Source: Dirofilaria immitis (Eukaryota > Nematoda > Chromadorea > Rhabditida > Onchocercidae). From it: a DNA stretch of 64,000 nt. Shown here piece by piece: positions 48,753 to 61,364 of this stretch (positions within the stretch are counted from its first letter, which is position 1; every line of letters begins with the position of its first letter). The stretch covers positions 2,542,001-2,606,000 of the forward strand of contig JAKNDB010000109.1 in the NCBI GenBank assembly GCA_024305405.1, in the 5' to 3' direction. Position numbers and translations under genes: made by a program. The notes beneath the pieces were generated by a model, which worked only from the letters and a program-made list of their open reading frames with translations, made no database searches and was not told where the DNA came from.

Positions 48753-51001
48753 AAATATGAATTGGAACGAAAATTATTAGAATTTAACGAACTTTGTCTT
48801 GGTTCATAATAGATTTACTTAGACAGCTTAATATGTTAGTGTAAACTTATGCGGATTTTAACGCAACTTTTATAAAAAATCAAAGAAAAAAATAAACCTT
48901 AAAAGATATAAGAATAAAATGTATGCTTAGAAAGTGGAACTAAGAAAAGAAATTTTAAAAAAGGTGGAATAAGAGATAGGCGAATGACCAAGATTGCACT
49001 CTATGTTTCGTCGCACCTGCGCAGATCTAAGTAGAAAGGAAGGAAGTGAAAAACAGGGAAAAAAAAAGAGAGAGAAAGAAATGAAGAGGATGGCTTTTGA
49101 GAAGATGGAACGATTTCAGTTTTCCTGGTTAGAAGAGGAGAACCTTGAAAACTGAAGTGTCTATACCGTTTTTTGAAGACCGAAGAGAAACAAGAAAGGA
49201 AGAAGAAAGAACACATAACATTAACTTATAATATAATATACCGAGAGACCGATAGAGATTGCTAATAAGACTGCCAGGAAATGAAAACATCGGGAATATA
49301 ATACGGGAGGAAGATGAACATCCAGGTATCTTATCTTACATACTCATTCCATTCCATCACTGTAAATTATATTCTGCACTGTGAATGTGGCATTTTAGAC
49401 AACTGCACTAGACAATCTTCCTTTTGTCGGTTTCTGCAAGTGATGCAGAGAAGGAGTGGAATGAAAGAATATAGTTGAAAAGCGAGAGAGCAAAGCCGTA
49501 ACTGTTACGCTAATAGTTGTTGAGGACGACGACATTGAATGAATGACACTCTTCCGAAAGCTCCCTTTCTGCTCTCCTATCTCATTACTGTCTGCCAGCC
49601 TGCCTACCATATATCTGTTGCATACCCTTGGATAATGTCCCGTTTAACATATTTGTTTCATCGCGTGGATATATTCAAGCTAAATCAAGTATTTTTACGT
49701 CACACAAGCTACTCATATACCTGAACGTTTGCTGCTGTTTCAATACGGCGGGAGTAATCCCATGTGAATGCCACTAATATTATTATACCATCGTCAGCCC
49801 TTCTTTCTTTCCATCACTTTTGTCAAAGCAACGAACAACCAATCACCTAACCATGTAAAAGTGATAAAAACTTGGTATCATGTCATCGTAACTTGGTATC
49901 ATGTCGATTGACTTATAGACTAACAGTCATTCAACTGATAATACCTCATTAAAAAGTGAATCTTCGAGATTAAAGCAAACCGTACCATTCCATAACTTAA
50001 TATTAATACAATCCAATACTACACAACTTTATTATTTTACTTCTAATGCTATCTTAATGTTGCTGCCAGTTGATTGAAATCATCCATCTGCTATGCAAAA
50101 TCCAATCGTTCCTGACATTACTAATTTCAGTTAATATAACGAGATCTATCAAGCATAACAAACTTTCATATGCTCCAGTCTTTTAGTTAATAGGACAAAG
50201 AAATATAGGATATAAGAGTATGCTGAAAGAAGAATGATTTCAATAGCTCCATTTAAGCGAAAACAATTTGCAAATCCTTCAGGAAATTTTATAATAGATA
50301 AAGATTCGTTGAACCGAATGTTTCGTCCAAAAATTACGATGATTGGCTTTTCTGGAATGTGACACATTTGGAATGAATCCCAAAGGTAATCGTGTATCTA
50401 TAAAACTGTTTAACAAATAGGTTCCTTCTTACTGGTTGATCTTCCTCTTCATTTTCGTCCTATCTTAAAGGTTACCTTTTTCTTAGAATTAAACCCCTCC
50501 TCTCCCTCCCCCAACCCCAGAAACCCCAGAATCTTGATTACTCTTTTAAAAAGTACTAAATCGTATTGGACTTATAGGATTTATGAAAAACACAGGACTT
50601 TAAAAATATCTTGATTGAACTTAAGAAATTTCATAATTAAAACACAGAAGCCATTTTCGATAAAATCAATGATTGACGAAGGACGGTTGGCGACTAAGGA
50701 AATGTCTGACGAGAAACACTAAACTCCTCACTCAACCAATTAAAATAGGTGTCCGAATTGTGGCATTACCACACCATACACGCACAACTACGAAAAGTTA
50801 CATACCTTGATATATATAGGAATGATAAAATATATATAGTAATTGTGATTTTCTCAATGTTGAAATTTACTGTTTGAAATCGTAATACGTTCTTCAATAA
50901 ATGTGATTATATTATACTCACTTAACGTACATTTTGCTTTGTTTTCTTTTGTTAATAACTTAATACTTGTTCCTGACTTTTTTAATTTGAATTCAAATTA
51001 G

Positions 51002-51171
51002 GTGAATATAAAACACTGACAGCATCTAGCAAGATAAATGATGCATTTAGTGAAATGCTAGCAAACGTACGGCGCAATGGTTATTCAAGTTTTGCTAAGA
51101 CGACGACAGCCTTGAAGATGTACAGTAACCAGCTATCGGAAGTTGGCAATAGAGAAATAAGAAATTACTGA
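51002..51171 (+). CDS. weak candidate terminal exon
   Basis: After TTCAAATTAG the frame reads EYKTLTASSKINDAFSEML, ANVRRNGYSSFAKTTTALKM, NQLSEVGNREIRNY to TGA: 56 codons of balanced composition, higher G+C than its surroundings. No upstream exon was found. Confidence 0.3.
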
Positions 51172-53756
51172 AGTTTATGCTTTACAACCATAAGTTGCTC
51201 AAGAATTCGTCATCAGTCATTCTATATTCGAAACAAATTGAAAGGGTAAAAAAACTCAGATAATGGATATTTCATGAGTTCACTGAAATCAAAGAAAGGA
51301 ATTATGAAATGTCGCGTTCTCTTATTCTACGCAATAACAATGAATATTTTTGGTTGCTATGTACGAAGAAAAGCTGATTTATATTATAATCCGTGACAAC
51401 TGTCTCATTCTTGAACCGAATCTTTGAACCCAAATTTCCATGAAAAAGATCATAGTCACTGCTTGGTTCTCTATTACCGTCGTAACTTTCTGAATACAAG
51501 TCAGAAATTATTAAGGCTCAGCAAATCGATGTGATGCACTAAGTGCAATGTTTCAATTGCTAGAATAAATCTAATCGTTCTCCATGAAAACTTTGATCAT
51601 GTCCGACAAACAACACTTTGAACATTAAGTGAATTGAGTAACATAATACTGCCACATCTGCTATATTCTACTGTCTCGTCAAGCAACTGTCATTTTTAAA
51701 TTATTTTCACAATTTTCTGGAAAATGTTTACTAAGATTCGTCAATTCGCGACGTTGTTGTAGTATTGATGACAGCCCGAAAGCAAAAATTTCCATGCTAC
51801 GGGAATAAATTTGATTCTTACTGACAAGATAACGTTGTAACAGTAACAATGGGTTCAATTACACTAACAATAATAATGAGAACAACCAACGATGACAATA
51901 TTAAGGTGTAATATTACACCTTAATATTGATAGCATCGTTGCTGGCAATCGTAGTAGTGATATTAAGATAATCTTGATATTTGGAACACAGAAATAATCT
52001 TTGAAAATTATAACCAGCTCGGTCTTTCAAATTTACTTTTCTTGACGCAAACATCAGACAAGTAAGCATCCACTTTGATTACTACGTAAATAACAAATAA
52101 CCAAAGGAATGCTAGCTAACAACTTCGTTTTTTAAGAAGATTAACAAAAAATTCTTGGCCATTACATTATATAAACTTCATTTACATCAGCTAAATTCGT
52201 TTAACTTGCCAAAAATTCAAGCTGAAAAATACTTTTAGTCCCTTGCATTTCAATAACCAGACAGTTATATCAAAAAAATCGAATCAATAACTGCTAATCA
52301 TGAAGAACAGTACAACTGAATTATCAGTAATGAGAAAAGCTCCCATTCGTAAACAAGCAAATATTTCACATTAAATCGCCTAAAAGTTCAAGGTAAAATA
52401 TCAAGGTCAATCCAATGCAAACCGTAATCTATATGTATGAATCTCATCACTGCGGTCTTCGTGATGAGTTCCAAATTTCATTGGATTATGTAATTATGAT
52501 TTATTTCTCAGTGGTAACAGCAGTATAGTGAAGACCGTCTAATTTTTGCAGTATTGAAATTACTATCCAAAAAAATATATTTATAGATCAATCTAAAATT
52601 TGAAGTAAAAATGTGTGAATATTAACTGATTCCAAGAATAAATGAAGGAATAATATTATTAAAGTTCCACTAATTAGTATATCGATTAGTAAAGTCACTA
52701 CATTAAGATTAAGTGAATATTATTATCAATGTAATTGTCAGTGTAGTTATTTATTTCATAGATTTTCTAAACTAACTTCATTATCAAGAGAATGATATGG
52801 TTCTCAGCATAAAGCTTTACTACAAATAGCAAGGTATGGTGAAAAGTGGACAAATGATGATGAAAGTAGAACATTTTTAAGAGATGAAAAAATTTTCATT
52901 TTTAAAGAAAAATATCTCTATTACTCCAACAGAAATAGATATAAAACGAGGACGATCATTGAAAATACTGAGGCTAAATTTGCTTGCCACATTTACACAT
53001 AACACACTATCTCGCGCATATGCACTCACTCACGTATGTCATCCTACACATAAGATACATGTACACATGCGCACAAACGGATACGTACAGAATATTTCAA
53101 AGTGAATGAATGTGATCGGACCATTCAAACGAGATCATTGTCACCTAAATGCACAGAATGATCACTATGAACTCGCATAGCTCTTCACTTCTTGCGATTT
53201 TTATCCAGTCCTGAACGAGATTACCGCAAGGATAATGGACATCAATATAAAATCCGGGTCAAACGCCATGGTCAAAGTCAATCTATTAATTCAAACAAAA
53301 GTTTCACTTCCTCGCATGAACTAGTGGAAAAGTTTTTCATTTTATCGCCGATATATCAATTTCACTTTCCCTCTCATGTTTTTTAAAAGTATTCAGAAGA
53401 CGTACAGCAGCAGAACTAACTAAATCATCAAATAAATTATCATCATCATGCATTCCTTTTAAAGCATATTTTTGATACATGTATTTACGCTGACCAGATT
53501 ACATTACCATTTTACTTTGCAACAAAATTGTTTAGCCAGCAAAAATATGCCTGTGCCTTAGATTCGTGGTTAATTTTAAATTTAAATATCCCTGATATGA
53601 ACACATGCAACACTTTTTTGTTTCAGAAATTAGAAATTTAAGAAACTGAAATTGAAGTACAGAACAGTAATCACCATGATATTGCTCATTTGCATACCAT
53701 TGCAAGGAAATCTACAAACTGTGGTTCAAGAATAATAATATTATCACTACTCATCG
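51172..53756. other. no gene recognised
   Basis: Non-coding so far as visible, apart from the palindrome at 51887-51941. Short ORFs at 52884-53105 and 53192-53386 have no supporting context. Confidence 0.4.
51887..51941. repeat. long palindrome with extended arms
   Basis: A perfect 34-bp palindrome at 51896-51929 (CAATATTAAGGTGTAAT and its complement, no loop) is flanked by CAACGATG (51887-51894) and CATCGTTG (51934-51941), which also pair. Total stem about 25 bp with small bulges. Confidence 0.9.
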
Positions 53757-53771
53757 TATATAATAATAATA

Positions 53772-53862
<91 letters not shown>

Positions 53863-53910
53863 GTAATAATAATAATAATAATAATAGTAATAATAATAAT
53901 AATAATAATG
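53757..53910. repeat. (AAT)n trinucleotide microsatellite, about 150 bp
   Basis: Nearly pure AAT/TAA array, interrupted by a few TAG units near 53862 and 53886. ORFs of poly-Ile or poly-Leu across it are artefacts. Confidence 0.97.
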
Positions 53911-54092
53911 TGACGTCTATGAGCACAACAGTAAAAATTGTTGACAGAGGAGGTGAAAACAGATTTGTCCGGGCGGGCAGCGGCGGAATGAGAGGGATGC
54001 GACGATGGAAGTGACAACGAAGTACGCGCAACTTAAGACACACAGAGAGAGAAACATTTAGAACAACTAGGTCGCCGCTGCACATTACAAAC

Positions 54093-54094
<2 letters not shown>

Positions 54095-54165
<71 letters not shown>

Positions 54166-54218
54166 CATACACATACACACACACACACACATATACACAC
54201 ACAACATACACACATACA

Positions 54219-54260
<42 letters not shown>

Positions 54261-54262
54261 AC
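54095..54262. repeat. (CA)n dinucleotide microsatellite, about 165 bp
   Basis: Long CA array with CATACA interruptions in its second half. It lies 185 bp from the (AAT)n array. Confidence 0.97.
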
Positions 54263-57200
54263 GCATACAATCAAATAAATTAATTCTCTTCTGAATGTCC
54301 GAATTTGAACATTCATTCGAATTTAGCAGTCCGTCCGTCATTGTATTATTTGCATGGCACCATCTAGACTACACTATCATCATGCGACTGCATCTTTTTA
54401 TAATAATTAATTAATTATATTTGGATACTTGCAACAAAAACATAATCTTCATATTATTTGTCTCTTTATAGTTTTCAGTGAATTCGCAACAGTTCATCCC
54501 TATGTCTACAGATGCGTATATGTCGTTGTCTAAGCATAGTCCATTCAAATATTACGCTAATTTGTGAGGTCAGCTATATCATAATAGGCGATCCACATAT
54601 GCATATAAGTGCTATAATATAGTCTCGAATAACATTATTACAGCTTATTTAATAGCTATCGTATGCATTACAAGCTACATATAATGTCAAGAAAAGAAAA
54701 AATTTTTTTTTCAGAATAGTTAACGGGTTTTCAACTTTGAAGAAATTAAAACATAAGCGGGAAGAGATATTGAGAACAGAAAAACTGGACTATTCATTTT
54801 GCGACATTATCTGAATTTTTCGTCTCATCTATTGTTTAAAGATCGTTAATAGAATTACGACTGCCAAAAATAATATATACAAATATAAAAACAGCAGAAA
54901 ATGGCAATTAGCTTAGCTTACAGTGAGCAGTTATAGAGTGCTGTACAAAAAATATCGCACAAATGATTAGAACTATTGGTGTGATGCTGTTTTCTTGGAT
55001 CATATTAGAAGTTTAGATTGATTATATGCCAATGATAGAAAAATAATATGCGATTTATAAAAAAAAAAAATAATAATTTTTAATAAAAAGAAACTAAATT
55101 GAATTAAAAGGTCTACTAAGGAAAAAAATCGCTTATGGTGCGTTATTTTTCAATACATACCCCAAGAAAATGGCTATTTAACCATAATAGACATAAACAA
55201 TAAACAGAAATTTGTATGCCATACACAAATAACTTCATAACTTCATCCCAAATTTATTTATTCATCATTGTGGAAAATCAGCTACCGCTTGTTACTCTCT
55301 CTTCCTAGCAATAATCACAAAGTTTCTTCTAAATTTCATTGATACAGTTAATGTTAGTAACATCTTCAACCGATTAGAAAATGAAAGTAAAAAGCAACGG
55401 GGCTGAACTAAAAATGACGTTGAAAAATGATAATGGAAAGCCTTTTTTCTGCTCATTTGGATAAAATTAACTTCCAGAAAAATTTGGTTAAACTTATGAC
55501 ACAATTTAAGTCTCACAGTTCACTCAATTCTACGCCTTCGGTTCACTATTAAATAAAACGTGGGTTATAAATGATTTTGGAAAATGGCTAGTGATTTTAA
55601 TGCCAAAAGCTGGTTCATTAAAATATATTGCCGACTTGTAAGGATTACAAATCAGTGAAGGATTTCTGTAACTTCGACCACATTTAACTACATTGTATCA
55701 GTGATGAAATGATTATCTAAATCTTCATAGATTTATTGAAAGAATTAAAAATAGCTCTAAGAAATAGATTGTTCAAAAATGGAAATCTTATGACAAAAAG
55801 CAGACCTCTCGAGAATTTAACAAATCATTATTAATCAAACTTTTGTCCAAAATGTAAGATAATTGGTTCTTACAATAACAACATATGAATATCATTTTCA
55901 AGCAAGCGTTTTTGTTCGGTGAAACGATAAGCCAAAACTAGAGAAGGTATGCAAAAAACAGAAATCACCATTAGCTATCCAATAATGCCAAAAACTATTC
56001 ATGTGAGATTATGCGATTTTTGTAAACCTCCGTTTTATCTTCAGTTAATTAACTGCAATAGGAAAACTTTCCAAATCACGTGTTTGCTTCGCCTTTGTTT
56101 AAAACAAATTCAATTTCATTTTGACTTTATCTAAAAATATATAAGTTAAAAAAAATATGTTTAGATGAAATCACAAGTGAGGAATTTCAATTCAAATAAT
56201 GGAATAATATGCTTTTTGTGATTGAAGGTCATACAACTGTTTTTGAATATCTCTTGAGAAAAATTAATCTACTCTATATGTGACGAAAAGTAAATGCAGA
56301 CTACAGAAAATAGATTGATGACTAATCTTCCATTTATTTCTAATTGATGCTTCCAATTTGTTTACATACTGATCCCAACAAGGCATAAAAATTTATCCGC
56401 TCTTTTATTTTTGCCATATTTCGTCATTAACCTTCATATTTTGTTTACTTTGCAGAGATTAAAAGGTGAAGAACTTTTAACTAGGATCTTTCATAATTTT
56501 CTTTACATTTTGCCATCACTATTTCCCTATGAATCATCTCTGGACTAAATCATTGCCGTATGGTTTCATAGTCTTAAGAAATGTCTGAGACAGTTGCATT
56601 TGGGGAAAGTCAGCGACGATTAATCATTTGTATTATTACAATGTCAATAGCGACTTCTAAAACAACATCAAAAATGGACAAGATGAGAATCTTAAAACGG
56701 ACCAAAGCAAAAGCTAAAGCAATTGAACATGATGCTTTTATTCACCAAATCTAAAATAATTATAAGGGATAATTAATTATCTTTCAACTGTTTAATAAAT
56801 TTACAGTTCGCGGCTTTGTTCAAAAGCATTATTACTTGAATTTCTTCAAACAAGTGTTCTGTTAATTAAATGGAAAAAAATTTTTATATGAATGCAGATT
56901 TCCACAGCATCTTTTCATTTTCAAATTTCCTCAAAGAATTTAAAACGAACTATTCTGATTGGTATAAAAACTACGACTCACTCAAAAAAAATCATACTTT
57001 GTATTTCACTCTAAAAAACATTAAAAAAAAATGATGAGAATGAAAGGTTTGTATAGCTGCAACAGCTTTTTTACTCATAATTTAAAGTATTATGACAAAA
57101 AAACGGACCTGGCTGCATAGTATGAAATAACTTTCATCTTTCCTGTTTAGTGTAAGACAGAATCCCTCAATCTAAAAGGTATATCAGCTTTTAGATGCAT

Positions 57201-57736
57201 CGAAATAAATGCAAAAAATCTAATACATCGGCAGTAATTGTCACAAAAGATGCTGAAAACATATTGCATGGACCCTCCTGGAAAAGTTTCTAAATGCTAA
57301 TCATCAAACTTTTCATTTCAAATCTGTCGATATTTCAGGCACTCCATTTTCGGGCTTGCCAATAGAAAGCATTACGTTCCCTGCTTGTTTTAAGTTCCTA
57401 GAAAACCAGTTTCAGTATTTAACAACACTATGCATTTCATTGCTATCATTTCACCACCGGATATCGAGAACAGGTTTGGGAGGAAGGAAAAGAAGTATGG
57501 TGATTTTCAGAAACATCATGAAGAATGCTGGAAGATTCTAAATGGTTCGATGCCGATCAGTGTTCGCAGTATCAGTCACTAATCTATTCTGCATGACTAT
57601 CTATGTCAGACACGAAATATTTCAAAGTATGAATGTGACTCGATGATCACTAATAAATCAGATTGTATTACTGCAAATATGGAAAGAATACATTGAAACA
57701 TAAAATAATGAAAACGGCTTTCACAGATCGCGGATT

Positions 57737-57943
57737 TTAATGAAGATATAAAATAACCGGTCCATTAAATTTATGAGCAGAGCTGACTGTAAAAGACTGA
57801 ACATAATAAATATCATCTGGGTCATGCTGGAAAAATGCGCTTCGATTGAAACGAATGTCCGAAAATCCGGTCAAAGGTCTGTCTGCCTCCATTTCGCGTC
57901 GCAATGAACGTGGCGATGATTGTTGTACAGTCAGCCATCCCAC
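57737..57943 (-). CDS. weak candidate exon
   Basis: A 68-codon frame from ATG with mixed composition (SSPRSLRREMEADRPLTGF, SDIRFNRSAFFQHDPDDIYY) in locally higher G+C. It has no splice partner and no family match; may be chance. Confidence 0.22.
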   Translation of the reverse strand: MGWLTVQQSSPRSLRREMEADRPLTGFSDIRFNRSAFFQHDPDDIYYVQSFTVSSAHKFNGPVILYLH

Positions 57944-60900
57944 ACTACTCTACTCTCTTCTCTTCTTCTCTTCTCTCCTCAAATAAAAGATGATTATAAT
58001 CTTCCCTGTCTTTGCTTGTTTTCCATACTCATTCATAGCGCTTCCCATTTTTAAGAAATATCACTCTCATCATTTGTGCCCTCTCTCTATATCCTTTCTG
58101 TCACGCGAACACATCTCGGTACACAACTCTCTTTTTGACAGTATACTCTCTCCTAAAATATTATTCGAGCGAACTGACTGACCATTGCGAATGTACGTAC
58201 GTATTTATTGATATCTCTATTTCCTTCTCATTTTAGACAGCATTATGATCGAGTACTGTCTTCGCCGGGATCGCAACCATTTTCTCACAAATTTCTGTAA
58301 ATGAAGCACTCTATCTCGAGAATGCAGCACTATACTGGTTTTGTAGCAGTAGTAGTTAGTTAGCAGGAATAGTAAGTAAGTTAATGTAATGGATATTTAT
58401 TCGAAGGCAATTATGGACTCGTTTTCTTTTTAATTTACAAATTAAATGAAATTTTATCAACTGTCTGTTCTTTTTTCCTCTTATAACATTCCTTTCCTAT
58501 TTTTATCATAAGAATTAATTAATTAATTGTCTCATTTCAGTTAAATAGTATAAAGATCATAAATAATTAGCAGCAATTTATATAGCGCTGAATGTATATT
58601 GGAAATGATGGAAAAATGCAATTGAAACAATATTTGATTTTCGTTGGGGTCCGATTTTTCATTTTGCCACTTAATTTACGTATTCCAAAAGAAAATTTGT
58701 TTATTTATTACACATAAAATTTCTATTTGACATTATATTTTGTAATGTAGATTTCTCAGAAATGACAATAATATAAGCACTTCTGCATTTCCTGTTGCAA
58801 ATTCAAAATCACAAGTATCGGAATACTGAAAACTTTAAGAATGTTGAAAATAGATTTTAAACTTACCACCAGTGAAAAAATTCCGCGGTGTCATATCTCA
58901 ATAGTTATCGGGTGACGCAGTCGTGTTCTGAAGTTTGACAATAAATTACAGAAAGTCCGAATAAAATACATTTTCTAAGGAAGTCCGGCCAAAAAAGAAT
59001 GAAAAAAATGGAAAAAATTAAGTATATTTCATTGTGTTTTCTGCTATTTATTTTCTCGCCATTTAATTTAAATTCTTCAATGAAAGCATTAGTAGGAAAG
59101 CAGAAGTTGATATAAGTTTATGTCTTCTTGAAAGCTGAATGACTGATTGGAAGATCACATGTTGTTTTGTTCAGAATATAATTTCTCGAATTGGAAGTAA
59201 AACATTATGAGATAAAATTCGACAGTAACTTAATGATGTTTAATGCATAAATAAATCGCTTTCCAATTATATTCGTCATTATTCCTCCTGTTGAATAGTA
59301 CGACTGAAGTTTCGTCATATCATTAAATTCTTTTTATTTGAAAAATAGTATTCAAATCCTTGTCATTTTAATCCAGCCATTTGTTTTACTGTTCGTGAGC
59401 CAAAAGGATGCTTAAAAACAGGAATTGGATTTTGTTAAAGAAAATTTAGTGCAAAAAGGTGTGCTAATTTCAAAAGTCAAAGTACAATTTGTATGTCTTA
59501 TCAAAACCATATCTAAGGATAATTATCACCTGAAATTAACTCACGGGAAGAAGTTTCAGTACTATTCCAGTTGCAAAGTAAAAATTAAATGGAATAAACT
59601 ACGAATATTGTCATGCCATTCATGCGAATATCAATTAAAGCCATATTTACTTCTATCAAACGTCAGATCTCCTAGAAACATGGTCAATTTTCATGCTTAT
59701 TACGTTTGGAGATTAACGTTACTTAATTTTACACCATTATTGAATTATTTTCCAGTGTAATTTATAGTCATTGACCAGAATCTTTAAAACAGTATTGTTG
59801 GAAATGCATCATAAACAGCAGAAAAAATAACTTAAAACTATAAGCCATTTAAATTTTTGTTAATGGAAATCCAGCTAATAGGCAATTTGCTTTTGAAATT
59901 GATCATGAGTGGCATTCCACAGTTAGTTGAAATTATTATTAATGTGAACAGCATTGTCAATATCAGAAAGTTTTATATATAATCTGATTTTCTGGTATTA
60001 ATTTCTAAATTCATCTAATTTTATAAATATTCGGAGTAGTGAACTGCGATGAGCAGCGGATTCAATGCAGCACACTAAAGCATTGAAATACTACCTTAAA
60101 TAATCCAGATAAGTTGAGAATTCCTTATTTGCTTGAGCTGTTAAAATGTACCATACCTGGTAATCAAAATTTTTCAGTGACAATAAGTACGAAGCAAGGT
60201 AAAGCATTGTTGTTTCAGAAAAAATGAACAAATCAAAAGTGGTAGGTAAACAACCAAGTGAATATTTGTAAGTTTTCGCATATGAGAAGGAATATGTAAG
60301 CAAGTAACTTAACATGATAAACTTAATGATTTATCGCATTCACAGAGTTCAGTGAATGTTGTTTTATCGGAACCTTTAAAACTATTGAACCATCATTTTT
60401 TAATTCACAGATCTAGAAAAGATTTTTGCTTTTGTTTTCTACTTCCACTAATAACACGGTTAAACGAATGACCAAAATTATATTTGGAGCACTAGATAGT
60501 TAATTATTTCCGTACAATCTTAGTTAATTGATTTCTTGAAGATGGTCTATTAGTTGACAGATAATTGTTTATCAATTTCAGTTTATTTAACGAATCCTTA
60601 GTTATTGTTTTCTCTTCGCTAAGACTATAAAATTTCATTTTTTAAAAATCATCAATTCGGTGTTGAGATAAACTCTTGCCAATCGTATTTATCTTTAAAT
60701 GACCGGCTCTTAAGTTTCATCATTTGGCATACTACTTCTTTGAAGCTGATTCGTTTTATGGATAACATTTTTTTCAGAGAGCTAGAATTACATATTATGT
60801 AAAAATCCCCATATTTTTTATACATTGTTTAAACTTTCATAAATATAAGTAATGGCAAGAAAAGAGAGCACGACTTGGACCTCCAGCTGCTCCAGACCCA

Positions 60901-61312
60901 ATTCTTATTTATAACCGACGCATTAGTCTGGAAAATTTCAAATTATGATTTTCAAAGCATTTATCTTGAATTGATAAAAAAATGATTTTTCTGCACTTCG
61001 AGCAAAATTTAATGCCAAAACGAGCAAATAAAACTATTTCAAGTTTCTTTTGGAAACTTGAAATTTCCTCAGCAACCGAATTTGTTGCTCTAAAATTTTC
61101 ATTCACACATTCGAAGTTTTTTTTCTTCATAAAACAGATTTTAACATAATTTTCTTTAGCATATTTTATTTTTAATACAGGCTAACTTGTATCATTCTAG
61201 ATGTACTGATATTCTGGATTTGTTAATGTTAAAACATACAAATACGGAGTTTCCCAATTTGAAAAACATTTGATTCAGAAAAATAAATTCGCAGTATTTA
61301 AAAAAAAAAAAA

Positions 61313-61364
61313 AATTATGTTTAGAAGTTCTTATTAAAATTATGTTTAAAAGTTCTTATTAGAT
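61313..61364. repeat. tandem duplication, about 26 bp x 2
   Basis: AAATTATGTTTAGAAGTTCT-TATTA is followed directly by the same with one G to A change. Confidence 0.75.

Larger units (their letters stand above)
46753..50998. other. no gene recognised
   Basis: Minus-strand ORFs at 47899-48219 and 50149-50367 and a plus ORF at 47659-47865 have no splice partners or motifs I can support. Local repeats are listed separately. Confidence 0.4.

Noticed and set aside
53747..54341. Long ORFs of poly-Ile/Leu and Cys-Val on the minus strand
   Set aside because: They are translations of the (AAT)n and (CA)n microsatellites.
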